From Vreelandella venusta (lineage in GTDB: Bacteria > Pseudomonadota > Gammaproteobacteria > Pseudomonadales > Halomonadaceae): a DNA stretch of 64,000 nt. The translations under genes were made by a program, and so were the position numbers. Where the stretch lies: NCBI RefSeq assembly GCF_007989605.1, contig NZ_BJUL01000008.1, forward strand, positions 62,001 to 126,000, written 5' to 3'. A model generated the notes under the pieces. The model searched no databases. It saw only the letters and a list, made by a program, of their open reading frames with translations, and was not told the origin of the DNA. Below, one piece after another: positions 46,248 through 55,573 of the stretch; position 1 is the first letter of the stretch; each line of letters begins with the position of its first letter.

Positions 46248-47603
46248 ATGCATAATAAATTTAAAAAGCTCACCTTGGCGGCCGCAGTCGCATCAGTCGC
46301 ATCCGTTGCTTTTGTCGGTCAGGCGCAAGCAGGCGGTTATCAAATTAATGAGCAGAGCGTCAGCGGGCAGGGGTATGGCCATGCAGGGCGTAGCTCAAAT
46401 GTGCATGATGCAACTATTGTGTACGGTAACCCGGCGGGTATGTCGTTTCTTGATCGCGCCCAAATTACAGTAGGTGGCACGTTCCTAAGCGTGAATAGCG
46501 ACATTTCTAATGTCCGTGCCTCTCAGAGCAGCCCTGCTTTCTTGCAGGCGACAGGCGGCGCAACAGATACGCTACCCGTGACAGGCTCCAACGACGGCGA
46601 TATGGTGCCAGGTACATTAGTTCCCTTCGCCTTTTATGCACACCCTGTTAACGAGCAACTAGCATTCGGTTTTGGCGTCTATGCGCCATTTGGTTCTAAA
46701 ACCGAATACGAAAATGACTTTCAGGGGCGTAACCAGGGTAATTACACTGAAGTGAAAGTGATGACGGCTCAGCCGACGGTTTCTTATCGCTTCAACGAGC
46801 AGTGGTCTGTTGGTGCGGGTCTTACCTATAACCGCGTAGAGGGTGAACTGCGCCGTCAGGTGCCAGTGGCAACACCAATGGGTCTTTCTGAAGTGGATTC
46901 ACGTGTCGAAGGTGATGATGAGGCCTGGGGTTATAACTTGGGTGTCATCTATCAGCCTGTCCCTGAAACTACCTTTGGTTTAACGTACCGTTCAAAAGTA
47001 GATTTCAATCTAGAAGGCAGCTTTGCGGCGAACTCACCTGTGCTGGATCAGCTAGGGATCGGCACAGTAACAGATACGGCAGCGTTGGATTTAACAACGC
47101 CCGAAACAGTCAATTTCTCGCTGACCCAGCAAATGAGCGACAAGCTGAAGTTGATGTTCGGTGTTTCCTGGGCACGCTGGAGTCGCTTTGACCAGATTCT
47201 GGTTACCGGCACCGAGCGTGGTGTGATTACCAACGAGCAGCAGAACTACTCTAATGCGTGGGCATTCTCTACCGGTGGCGAGTATCAGTTAACGCCAACA
47301 CTAGCACTGCGTGCTGGGGTGGCGCTTGACTTTACACCCACCCAAGATGCCACGCGCAGCGTGCGTATTCCCTCTGACGACCGCCGTATTTTCTCGATTG
47401 GTGCAGGCTGGAGCCCGACGCCAGACTTGACTTTGGACGTTGCCTACTCGTACCTGACCGAGCGCAGCACCCATGTTGATCAAAGCAAAACCGATAGCTT
47501 CACCGTGGCTGGGCAGCAAACGCCGCCGATTACCTCTAACTACTCGGCCGACTACAAAAACGAAGCCCATGGCTTCGGTGCTCAGCTTACCTATCGCTTC
47601 TGA
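46248..47603 (+). CDS. FadL/OmpP1-family outer membrane transporter
   Basis: 451-residue outer-membrane beta-barrel for uptake of long-chain fatty acids or other hydrophobic compounds. It has a signal peptide (LAAAVASVASVAFVGQAQA, cleavage before GGYQINEQ), the FadL N-terminal hatch with YGNPAGMSFL, alternating strands and a C-terminal Phe (AQLTYRF) recognised by the BAM machinery. It stands alone between merR and prfB, with its own terminator. The ligand is unknown; a lipidic substrate would suit the nearby P450. Confidence 0.92.
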   Translation: MHNKFKKLTLAAAVASVASVAFVGQAQAGGYQINEQSVSGQGYGHAGRSSNVHDATIVYGNPAGMSFLDRAQITVGGTFLSVNSDISNVRASQSSPAFLQATGGATDTLPVTGSNDGDMVPGTLVPFAFYAHPVNEQLAFGFGVYAPFGSKTEYENDFQGRNQGNYTEVKVMTAQPTVSYRFNEQWSVGAGLTYNRVEGELRRQVPVATPMGLSEVDSRVEGDDEAWGYNLGVIYQPVPETTFGLTYRSKVDFNLEGSFAANSPVLDQLGIGTVTDTAALDLTTPETVNFSLTQQMSDKLKLMFGVSWARWSRFDQILVTGTERGVITNEQQNYSNAWAFSTGGEYQLTPTLALRAGVALDFTPTQDATRSVRIPSDDRRIFSIGAGWSPTPDLTLDVAYSYLTERSTHVDQSKTDSFTVAGQQTPPITSNYSADYKNEAHGFGAQLTYRF

Positions 47604-47638
47604 TCATAAGCTGACTGTTTGACTCGCTTTACCTATAA

Positions 47639-47662
47639 ACCCGGCGTAAGCCGGGTTTTTTT
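47639..47662 (+). terminator. intrinsic terminator of the fadL-like gene
   Basis: ACCCGGC-gtaa-GCCGGGT, then seven T. Confidence 0.93.
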
Positions 47663-47837
47663 GCATGGCGATCGTTTTTCAGGGTGGGTGCGGTAAGCGT
47701 TGGCTTTCGTTACAATGCGTCTCAGAATTTCGCCGCTGGGGCGGCTAGCGTTGGCGTTTTTAAGCCTAAGCGCTTAGCTGCCCCAGCGGCGCCTGTCTCT
47801 TTTGAACCGTGCGATACTGACCAAGGCTAGGCGATCC

Positions 47838-48936
47838 ATGTTGGAAACTAACCCGATTCATAACCAGATCAAGGACCTGTCTGAGCGGACAGACGTTCTT
47901 AGGGGGTATCTTTGACTATGCCGAACGCAAAGATCGGCTAGAAGAAGTATCCCGCGAACTTGAAGACCCTAATGTCTGGAACAATCCAGACTATGCCCAG
48001 AAGCTGGGTAAAGAGCGCGCATCGCTTGAAGCGATTGTCGCCACCATCGATGAGCTTGATCAGGGCCTGGCTGACAGCCGCGACCTGCTTGAACTTGCTG
48101 AGATGGAAGAGGATGAAGGCACCGTTGATGAGGTGCGCAAAGAGCTCGATGGTCTACAAGTGGCACTGGAAAAGCTCGAGTTTCGTCGCATGTTTTCCGG
48201 TGAAATGGATGAGAACAACGCCTATCTGGATATCCAGTCGGGGTCGGGCGGTACCGAAGCTCAAGACTGGGCGAATATTCTGCTGCGTATGTACTTACGC
48301 TGGGCAGAGAGCCACGGTTTCAAAGCAGAAATTATCGAAATTTCTGCCGGTGAAGTAGCCGGCATTAAATCGGCGTCGCTGCACATTCAAGGTGACTATG
48401 CCTTCGGGTGGTTGCGCACCGAAACAGGTGTTCACCGTTTAGTGCGTAAAAGCCCGTTTGATTCAGGCGGCCGCCGTCATACGTCGTTTGCATCGGTATT
48501 TCTGTCGCCGGAAATTGACGACAGCTTTGAGGTTGAGATTAACCCCTCTGACCTGCGAGTAGACACTTACCGCTCCAGCGGTGCAGGTGGTCAGCACGTT
48601 AACACCACCGACTCAGCGGTAAGGATTACCCACGAGCCGAGCGGTATTGTGGTGGCATGTCAGAATCAGCGCAGCCAGCACGCCAACCGTGACTTCGCCA
48701 TGAAGCAGTTGAAAGCGAAGTTGTGGGAACACGAAATGCAAAAGCGCAATGCGGCCAAGCAGGAAGCGGAAGACTCTAAAGCCGATATCGGCTGGGGTAG
48801 CCAAATTCGCTCGTATGTACTGGACGATCAGCGCATTAAAGACCTGCGTACCGGCGTTCAGTCTAGCAACTGCGACAAAGTGCTCGACGGCGATTTAGAT
48901 CAGTTTATCGTCGCCAGTCTAAAGCAGGGTTTGTAA
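47838..48936 (+). CDS. prfB: peptide chain release factor RF2 with programmed +1 frameshift
   Basis: Recognises UGA and UAA stop codons. The first 25 codons run from the ATG at 47838 to an in-frame TGA at 47913-47915. The context is the classical site: an internal AGGGGG (47901-47906), then TAT CTT TGA C. A +1 slip at CTT moves to the frame of the rest (47914-48936), giving 365 residues. The anticodon-mimic SPF ([10 protein letters not shown]) and catalytic GGQ ([14 protein letters not shown]) motifs are present. RF2 shortage promotes the slip, an autoregulatory loop. lysS follows. Confidence 0.97.
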
Positions 48937-48971
48937 TTTTTTTAGCGTTTGAACATTGAACAGGGTGCCCG

Positions 48972-50486
48972 ATGGCTAACCAAGACGCGTCTTCTCTCGA
49001 TAACGAAAACCACCTAATCGCTGAGCGCCGTGCCAAGCTCGCGGCTCGCCGTGAGCGCGCCGCTGAGCAAGGTAAAAGCGCTTTCCCGAACGATTTTCGC
49101 CGTGACAGCCTCACGGTTGAGCTACACAACCTGCTAGGCGAAAAGGATAAAGCGGAGCTTGAAACGCTTGATCATCAAGCGTCGGTGGCTGGTCGCGTCA
49201 TGCGTAAGCGTGGCCCGTTTATCGTGATTCAAGATGTGGCTGGCCAAATCCAGCTCTACGTAGATAAAAAGGGCTTGCCTGCTGACGTGCTTGAGGACAT
49301 CAAAGGGTGGGATATCGGTGATATCGTCGCCGCCCGTGGTCCCGTGCATAAATCGGGTAAGGGCGACCTTTACGTGATGATGGTAGAAGCGCAGCTATTG
49401 ACCAAGAGCCTGCGTCCGCTGCCGGATAAGTTTCACGGCCTGACCGATCAGGAAGCGCGCTATCGCCAGCGCTACGTAGATCTGATCATGAACCCGCAGT
49501 CGCGTAAGGTATTTGAAACTCGCGCAGCGGTAATCAGCTCCATGCGTCGCTTCTTTGAAGCTCGCGGTTTTATGGAAGTTGAAACGCCGATGCTACAGCC
49601 GATTCCCGGCGGTGCGGCAGCACGGCCGTTTGTTACTCACCATAATGCGCTGGACATTGATATGTACCTGCGCATTGCACCAGAACTCTATCTCAAGCGT
49701 CTGGTGGTAGGTGGTTTCGAAAAGGTTTTTGAAATCAACCGTAATTTCCGTAACGAAGGGTTATCGACACGACATAACCCTGAGTTCACCATGGTTGAAT
49801 TCTATTGGGCCTACGCGGATTATCGTGACCTGCTCGATATGACCGAAGCCATGCTGCGCACGGCGGCCCAAGAAGTGCTGGGCACTACGATGATCGAGTA
49901 CCAAGGCGCTAGCTACGACTTTGGGAAACCGTTTCAGCGCCTAACACTGCGCCAAGCGATTCTTGATCATGGCGATGGCATCACCGATGCGGATTTGGAT
50001 ACGCTGGAAGCCGCACAAGCGGTTGCAGAAAAGCTGGGCATTAAAGTGAAGGAGAGCTGGGGACTGGGTAAAGTTCAGACCGAGATCTTCGAAGAGGTGG
50101 CCGAGCACAAGCTGGACCAGCCGACGTTTATTACTGAATACCCCGCAGAAGTTAGCCCGCTGGCGCGTCGTAACGATGCTGATCCTTTCGTTACCGACCG
50201 TTTTGAGTTCTTTGTCGGTGGCCGAGAAATTGCCAACGGTTTCTCGGAGCTTAATGACGCCGAAGATCAAGCTGAACGCTTCCGTGAACAAGCCGCCGAG
50301 AAAGATGCCGGTGACCTGGAGGCGATGTATTTTGACGCTGACTACGTGCGCGCGTTGGAGTATGGCTTACCGCCAACGGCGGGTGAGGGTATTGGTATTG
50401 ACCGTTTAGTGATGCTGTTTACCGATAGCCCCTCTATTCGGGACGTACTGCTGTTCCCAGCGATGCGCCCCGAAGCTAGCGAGTAA
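48972..50486 (+). CDS. lysS: lysyl-tRNA synthetase, class II
   Basis: Charges tRNA-Lys. N-terminal OB-fold anticodon domain ([29 protein letters not shown]), class II motif 1 ([20 protein letters not shown]), motif 2 ([31 protein letters not shown]) and motif 3 ([18 protein letters not shown]). 504 residues. It is 35 bp after prfB, the conserved prfB-lysS pair, and convergent with the ATP-grasp gene that ends 27 bp beyond. Confidence 0.97.
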   Translation: MANQDASSLDNENHLIAERRAKLAARRERAAEQGKSAFPNDFRRDSLTVELHNLLGEKDKAELETLDHQASVAGRVMRKRGPFIVIQDVAGQIQLYVDKKGLPADVLEDIKGWDIGDIVAARGPVHKSGKGDLYVMMVEAQLLTKSLRPLPDKFHGLTDQEARYRQRYVDLIMNPQSRKVFETRAAVISSMRRFFEARGFMEVETPMLQPIPGGAAARPFVTHHNALDIDMYLRIAPELYLKRLVVGGFEKVFEINRNFRNEGLSTRHNPEFTMVEFYWAYADYRDLLDMTEAMLRTAAQEVLGTTMIEYQGASYDFGKPFQRLTLRQAILDHGDGITDADLDTLEAAQAVAEKLGIKVKESWGLGKVQTEIFEEVAEHKLDQPTFITEYPAEVSPLARRNDADPFVTDRFEFFVGGREIANGFSELNDAEDQAERFREQAAEKDAGDLEAMYFDADYVRALEYGLPPTAGEGIGIDRLVMLFTDSPSIRDVLLFPAMRPEASE

Positions 50487-50513
50487 CGGCTTCTCGACAT
50501 CTGAAAGACGCCT

Positions 50514-51701
50514 TTAGACAATGGCGTGCGGTACGAAGCAGCTGGAGTCCTTGGTGATTTTGCCAACGTCTTCACGAATACCAATGCCGCACGCCTTGTC
50601 ACCGACTACCCAACTGCCGATCAGGGCATGCCGCTCACCAAAACGCGGCAGTGGGTGGTAGGCCTGCAAAATACGCGGGTTGTCGGTATAGGGGCCATCA
50701 ACGGCTTCGTACTGGCCACTCGTGGTCATCAGCTCAATATTGCTACCTTCCCGAGAGAAAAACGGTTTGCGCACCCAGCCAGGTGTCAGCGACGTGCCAT
50801 CACTAGTGTCAAAATACGCCGGTAACAGGTTGGGGTGACCTTCATGCCATTGCCATAGCAACGGCAGGATGCCCTTATTGCTGAGAATGGCTTTCCACGG
50901 CGGCTCGAACCAGTGGGTCTGCATCATGGGCAGCAGCTCACCAAAAAGGTCATCACTCATCTCTTCCCAGGGATAGAGCTTAAACAGTGCGCGGATGGGC
51001 CGGTTTTCCAGATCAACAAAACAGCCGTGGTCGGTGTTGGGTTGATAGCCGATGTCTTCGATATGGATAAAGGGCGCATTCAGCCCCGCTTGTAAGGCAC
51101 AGTCCTGCAGGTAAGCAACCGTGGCGCGATCCTCTACATGGGCTTTGATGGAGGCGAAGTGCAGTGCCGGAGAGGCTGGTGGATCGCGCTCAAGGCGCTG
51201 CCCGATATGGGCGAGGGCAGCAATCATGCGTTCCTGGATCGAATTGAATTGGTCGGCGTGGGCAGGCAGTAGGCGCTGTTCGATCACCTGCTCAAGCCAC
51301 AGCCACTGAAAGAAGCCCGCCTCGTAAATGCTGGTGGGGGTATCGTAGTTAAGCTCTAGCAGTTTGGCAGGTCCATTACCGCTATAGGCAAAATCCATAC
51401 GCCCATAGAGGTGTGGCTGGCCATCGTGCCAGGAGGCACGAATAACGCCCCACATTTGTTCTGGAATATTTAACTGGTGAAGCAGGGCATCAGACTGGCA
51501 GACCCGATCAACGGCATCCATACACATCTCGTGCAGCGCCTCGGTGGGGTCCTCGATGTCGTGCTCGATCTGAGCCAGCGTAAACTGGTAATAGGCATCC
51601 TCGGTCCAGTAGGGCTCCCCTTCAATAGTATGGAAGTGAAACCCTAGCTGGTGCGCCAGTTCGCGCCATTGAGGGCGTTCAGTAATGGCAACGCGCAACA
51701 T
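50514..51701 (-). CDS. yjfC: ATP-grasp amidoligase, glutathionylspermidine-synthase-like (YjfC/YgiC type)
   Basis: ATP-grasp protein related to the synthetase half of glutathionylspermidine synthase, without the amidase half. 395 residues with the family blocks FAYSGNGPAKLLELNYDTPTS, IRALFKLYPWEEM, ILSNKGILPLLW and the nucleotide/metal region KPFFSREGSNIEL, closing VVGDKACGIGIREDVGKITKDSSCFVPHAIV. It should form an amide bond between a carboxylate and an amine, but the substrate is unknown. It is the last gene of the seven-gene set, 62 bp after the DUF1190 lipoprotein gene. Confidence 0.88.
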   Translation of the reverse strand: MLRVAITERPQWRELAHQLGFHFHTIEGEPYWTEDAYYQFTLAQIEHDIEDPTEALHEMCMDAVDRVCQSDALLHQLNIPEQMWGVIRASWHDGQPHLYGRMDFAYSGNGPAKLLELNYDTPTSIYEAGFFQWLWLEQVIEQRLLPAHADQFNSIQERMIAALAHIGQRLERDPPASPALHFASIKAHVEDRATVAYLQDCALQAGLNAPFIHIEDIGYQPNTDHGCFVDLENRPIRALFKLYPWEEMSDDLFGELLPMMQTHWFEPPWKAILSNKGILPLLWQWHEGHPNLLPAYFDTSDGTSLTPGWVRKPFFSREGSNIELMTTSGQYEAVDGPYTDNPRILQAYHPLPRFGERHALIGSWVVGDKACGIGIREDVGKITKDSSCFVPHAIV

Positions 51702-51763
51702 AAAACGGCTCCTTGCTGGCGCAGGTGAATGCGTCGAAAGATAGTAACCAAACGGTAGTTAGC

Positions 51764-52369
51764 TTAGGAGCCAAACCCACCCCGCGCGCTGGAGCGCGAA
51801 CCGAACCCAGAGCGTTGGGTTGCCCGTTGGTTGGACTGCATAACCGATGAGCGGAAGGCCTTGTTACGTTGATCCACCCGTGAAGAAGCCGAAGACGACG
51901 CAGCGTTCCAGTCGCCGCGATTCTGACGGGTACGGTAGACCGGCTCCTGATACAGGCTTTGTACCCGCGCGCCATTGCGGTTGGCCATCATATTGCCAAC
52001 CATATAGCCCATCAGTGCGGGACCAAACCAACTGCCACCTTGCCCCTGTTGAGCTGACTGGGGAGGGGGCTCACAGGCACCTTCGCCATGTACCTGCTCG
52101 CAAGCTTCTAAGGAGTCAAAGCGCGGAACCGCTTCAACGGCTGCCGTAAACGCTGCTTCACAGGCAGTGCGCGTGTAAATCTCGTCTGCTACGCACTCGT
52201 CGACGTTCTGGTAGGCCTTAGGCTCGGAGAAATTAATATCCGATAGCGTGTCCTGCGGCGGAGATGACTGACCACAGCCGGCTAACGCGGCTGTACCGGC
52301 CGCGCCCATCAAGGCCAGGGTTAGCCGCGAGCTGCGCTTGCGGCGCGGTGGCTGGTTAGATGATTGCAT
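51764..52369 (-). CDS. yjfM: DUF1190 lipoprotein (YjfM/YgiB type)
   Basis: 201 residues. It has an Arg-rich N-terminus, hydrophobic stretch and lipobox LAGC (Cys near residue 32), so it is a predicted lipoprotein. The conserved part has four cysteines (VDECVADEIYTRTACEAAF, LEACEQVHGEGACEPP), probably disulfide-bonded. A central GPALMGYMVGNMM stretch and a low-complexity Ser/Arg/Gly C-terminus (RSGFGSRSSARGGFGS) follow. Its partner is the ATP-grasp gene, as in E. coli ygiBC. Lipidated and periplasmic or outer-membrane; function unknown. Confidence 0.86.
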   Translation of the reverse strand: MQSSNQPPRRKRSSRLTLALMGAAGTAALAGCGQSSPPQDTLSDINFSEPKAYQNVDECVADEIYTRTACEAAFTAAVEAVPRFDSLEACEQVHGEGACEPPPQSAQQGQGGSWFGPALMGYMVGNMMANRNGARVQSLYQEPVYRTRQNRGDWNAASSSASSRVDQRNKAFRSSVMQSNQRATQRSGFGSRSSARGGFGS

Positions 52370-52381
52370 GAAAGTCTCCCC

Positions 52382-52804
52382 TTACCAGATCATAGACGCT
52401 GCGTTGAGCAGGCCAACCGCAATAGCGATAGTTGCCGCGAAAATGCCGTATGCCACGTGGCCATCGGTAATATGTCCGGAAAGGCTCTGGCCTTTGCTTT
52501 TCAACACCAGCTTGATGGCAAAGAAGGTAACGATCTGCACGATAAAAGCGATGATGCCCCAGGCGATAAAATCAATGAAGCTCACGCTGTTCGCCATAGC
52601 ACTGTAGAGCGGTATGGTAAAACCTAGGGTAGCGCCGCCAAAGGCGGTTGCCGCAGCGGCGTTGCCTTCCTGGATCAGCTTCCATTCATGATGCGGGGTA
52701 ATCTTACTGTACGCGACCATGAACGCTACCAGCAGGATGGCGGCGGTGATTAAGTAGGCGAAAAATGCTGGCAGGCCTGCCAAGTACATGCCGATATTGC
52801 CCAT
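52382..52804 (-). CDS. yjfL: DUF350 membrane protein (YjfL type)
   Basis: 140 residues with four predicted transmembrane helices (about 10-30, 50-70, 77-100, 118-138). The helices are rich in Gly and Ala, with the conserved loop TPHHEWKLIQEGNAAAATAFGGATLGF. DUF350 proteins usually occur as tandem two-helix units and keep company with ATP-grasp and DUF1190 genes. Role unknown; it may be the membrane platform of this system. It lies 12 bp upstream of the lipoprotein gene. Confidence 0.86.
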   Translation of the reverse strand: MGNIGMYLAGLPAFFAYLITAAILLVAFMVAYSKITPHHEWKLIQEGNAAAATAFGGATLGFTIPLYSAMANSVSFIDFIAWGIIAFIVQIVTFFAIKLVLKSKGQSLSGHITDGHVAYGIFAATIAIAVGLLNAASMIW

Positions 52805-52899
52805 TATCGTTTCCTTTTTTAGTCGTCAAGCGTGAGTGGTGAATCGTTCGTGGTGAGCATAGGCTGGGAGTAACGACCAGCGAGCCTTACAAGTGGTCA

Positions 52900-53643
52900 T
52901 CAATGCGCTTCAATAATCACTGCGCTGATATCGATGCCCAAGCTGGTGACTAATTGATAACTGCCTTCCAGTTCATCGGCTTCGGCACTGAGTAGAATAT
53001 ATTCAAAGCGCTCTGAGGCCTGATCTTGGCGCTCATAGAGCATGCAGTGGTGCGTGACTTGGGAGATTCCGCTGCCATTGGCGCGAGTCACTGTTTCCTC
53101 AAGCACTACCGGGGCTGACCATGCACTGTTTTCAGCGCCCCATACGCGTTGAAAGCGTTTAAGGTCGTCTGGAGTGTCGTCGCCTGCTTCCAGCGTGAAG
53201 TTGCTCTGGCCGAGTGGGTGAGCGGGTGCCTGACTATCCGGCTGATTGATCAGACCATCAAATTCAAGGTTAGAAACATGTTGTGACGACAGGAAGTCGA
53301 ACAGCTTGTATTCGAACACTTTGCCATTAGCAATGGAGGCTTGAATCCAAGTGTCATTTTCCAGATAAAAGCGCGCGAGCTGTTCACCCTGGCCGAGTTC
53401 GACGACGCCAGTCGCGGCTATTTCCTGCGCTGCGCCACTCCAGCTGGCATCAAAATTGAGGCTGTCGAACGCTTTTAGCGACAGCATATTGAGTGACACC
53501 ATACCGCCAAGCCGAAGACCATTGAAGTCGTCTGGGGTCATGCCGACGGGGAGACCGCTAGAGCGTTGGGCGGTGTCGCTGGCATGTTTTTGCTGCACGC
53601 TTTTACTGTTGGCTCGAAACAGCGATTTAAGTGAACCAAGCAT
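52900..53643 (-). CDS. yjfK: DUF2491 protein (YjfK type)
   Basis: 247 residues, with no signal peptide or membrane helix. It is probably cytosolic, with alternating beta-strands: LARFYLENDTWIQASIANGKVFEYKLFDFLSS, and the conserved WGAENSAWSAPVVLEETV. The member in E. coli is the uncharacterised YjfK. It sits between the channel and DUF350 genes (gaps 30 and 95 bp). No catalytic motif is evident; an adaptor or binding function is more likely than an enzyme. Confidence 0.82.
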   Translation of the reverse strand: MLGSLKSLFRANSKSVQQKHASDTAQRSSGLPVGMTPDDFNGLRLGGMVSLNMLSLKAFDSLNFDASWSGAAQEIAATGVVELGQGEQLARFYLENDTWIQASIANGKVFEYKLFDFLSSQHVSNLEFDGLINQPDSQAPAHPLGQSNFTLEAGDDTPDDLKRFQRVWGAENSAWSAPVVLEETVTRANGSGISQVTHHCMLYERQDQASERFEYILLSAEADELEGSYQLVTSLGIDISAVIIEAH

Positions 53644-53673
53644 GGTGATGAATCTCCATGAAACAGTTGGGTA

Positions 53674-54720
53674 TCATGCCAGCAGCGATGAAAAATGTGC
53701 CGACGTCAGGCGTTCATAGGCCATGTAATACAGCACATCGCCATCACTCAGCTCGCGGGTAGAGGGCGGGTTGAGCATCGTCGCTTCGGCGCTAACGGAC
53801 GTGACGCCGAGTAAGGTGACATTATGCGCTTCCTTGGCGAGAGCAAATAATTGGCCAAATGTGCTGCCTTTAGGGATATCTTGCAGCTGAGTTTGATATT
53901 GAGTAGCGCCATGGTTGACGGCAAGCAGCTCGTTCACGACGCGACTAATGCCTGCATCGGTGGCTGAGCGCACTAGCATTTCTAATGCCATGGCCTCGGT
54001 GCATTCGATGCCCGGTAATGTTCGGCGCAACATCGCTGCGGTATTGGGGTTTTCGCAATGGGCAACGATATGGCAGCTAGGGGATTTCAGGCTGTAAGCG
54101 GAAAGCGCAACGGTTGCCACACGCTCATCACTGCCATCATAGATAATAATACGGCTGGCGTTTTCAACACCGGCGCGTTTGAGAAGCTCTACATTAGCGA
54201 AGCTATCGCCCTTAACGAACTTTAGGTCGCCAGGGCGAGGGTTGTTGATATCTTTAGTGACACACAGCACGATTTCATCGGGGAGTTGCCGATCGGCTTT
54301 GAGAATATCAATGATTTTTTCAGTGGTTTCTCCATGCCAGCCCAGCACTACCGTGTGATCAGTTAGATCGCTGTAGTCGCCTTTTCCTTGCATTTGCTGC
54401 CTCCAAAAGTTGCTGACCGTGACGGTTGCCTTGCCAATCAGGGCCGCAAATAGCGAAATACCGCCCGGAATCAGGTAGAACACAGCGATCAACTGCCCCG
54501 CGGTAGAGCTTGGTGAGAAGTCTCCATAGCCCACAGTGGAAGCCGTAACAACGTAAAAATACAGCCACAGTGGCAGTGAGTTGGCAACCTCTTCGCCGGA
54601 GACGCCCATTAATATCCATGAGGTTGCCATATGTGCCAGCGCCAGCAACAGTAAGAATGTCCAACTGACATTAATCGTAGAGGCTTTAAGAACTTTCAGT
54701 AGCCGTTGTAGCACTGGCAT
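53674..54720 (-). CDS. two-helix potassium channel with RCK (TrkA-N/C) domains
   Basis: 348 residues. Two transmembrane helices flank a pore loop with the potassium selectivity filter TVGYGD at residues 62-67. A cytosolic RCK N-lobe follows (VVLGWHGETTEKIIDIL ... GDLKFVKGDSFANVELLKRAGVENASRIIIYDGSDE), then a C-lobe (about 250-340). The glycine-rich nucleotide loop is LGWHGE, not the usual GxGxxG, so the gating ligand may differ from NAD(H). It is placed between pspA-like and DUF2491, where the E. coli yjf cluster has no channel. Confidence 0.9.
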   Translation of the reverse strand: MPVLQRLLKVLKASTINVSWTFLLLLALAHMATSWILMGVSGEEVANSLPLWLYFYVVTASTVGYGDFSPSSTAGQLIAVFYLIPGGISLFAALIGKATVTVSNFWRQQMQGKGDYSDLTDHTVVLGWHGETTEKIIDILKADRQLPDEIVLCVTKDINNPRPGDLKFVKGDSFANVELLKRAGVENASRIIIYDGSDERVATVALSAYSLKSPSCHIVAHCENPNTAAMLRRTLPGIECTEAMALEMLVRSATDAGISRVVNELLAVNHGATQYQTQLQDIPKGSTFGQLFALAKEAHNVTLLGVTSVSAEATMLNPPSTRELSDGDVLYYMAYERLTSAHFSSLLA

Positions 54721-54766
54721 GGCGTCGGTTTTCCTTGCGTTCAGGCGGTAGTATTAACGTTAGTAA

Positions 54767-55462
54767 TCAGTTGCCAGCATTTTGCTTGGCTTTTAGACGA
54801 GCCAGAACATCGCTGCCGGACGTTTGCTGTTTACCGATACCCGCTTGGGCAAGCCGTGCTTCCAAATCAGCGCCGGAATCTTGCGCTTGCATGGATTCGC
54901 CGATCTTGAGCTTTTCAGCCTGTAGGGCTTGGCGCTCTTTAATGCGTTCAAGGGAGGCAACGGCGCTATTCATGCTGGCGTTTTGACCAGCGTGTTGAGA
55001 CGCGACAGCAGCCTGTGCTTTTTGCGCGGCTTCAGTGGCCTTGACGTGGGACATCTGTTGTTCAACGCGGCGAATTTCACCTTTCGATTTAGCGATGCTC
55101 GATTTCAGGGCGTCGATAGTGCCATCGTACTGGGTGACATTGGCCTGAGCGACTTCACGCTCACCTTCCAGGCGGGCAATTTCCCCAGCGACTTCTTCAG
55201 CTAAGCTCTGCTCGCCTTTTTCAAGGGCTGCCATGGCGCTTTTTTCATACTCGGCCATTTTATCCGACAGCGTATCTACTTCCTTGGCCGCAAGGTTGCG
55301 CCTAGCCATGATGGTCGTAAGTTCTTCATTGGCCTGGTTCATTGCTGCTTTAGCGTCACGCAGTTCCTGCTCCATGATACGAATCCCCTGACTATCGACA
55401 ATCGCTTCGCCGGTTTCAGTGGCTTTGCCGCGTAGGGCGGTAAACATTTTGCGTAGTAACAT
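54767..55462 (-). CDS. yjfJ: PspA/IM30-family membrane-stress protein (YjfJ type)
   Basis: 231 residues, nearly all coiled-coil helix in the ESCRT-III-like PspA pattern: an N-terminal basic amphipathic helix (MLLRKMFTALRGKATE), heptad segments to about residue 180, then a variable tail ending ARLAQAGIGK...DVLARLKAKQ. PspA proteins polymerise on stressed membranes to limit leakage. There is no pspB/C or pspF nearby, so this is the YjfJ-type paralogue rather than the classical pspA. It is second in the operon, after DUF2170. Confidence 0.9.
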   Translation of the reverse strand: MLLRKMFTALRGKATETGEAIVDSQGIRIMEQELRDAKAAMNQANEELTTIMARRNLAAKEVDTLSDKMAEYEKSAMAALEKGEQSLAEEVAGEIARLEGEREVAQANVTQYDGTIDALKSSIAKSKGEIRRVEQQMSHVKATEAAQKAQAAVASQHAGQNASMNSAVASLERIKERQALQAEKLKIGESMQAQDSGADLEARLAQAGIGKQQTSGSDVLARLKAKQNAGN

Positions 55463-55573
55463 CGGGTAACTCCTTAAATCGAACCAATCCGACGCTTGCG
55501 CGTAGGGTTTACAACAGGGTGATCCTTAACAACAGGCAATACTTGGCTGGTGTCTGGAACACGTTAACTCGGA

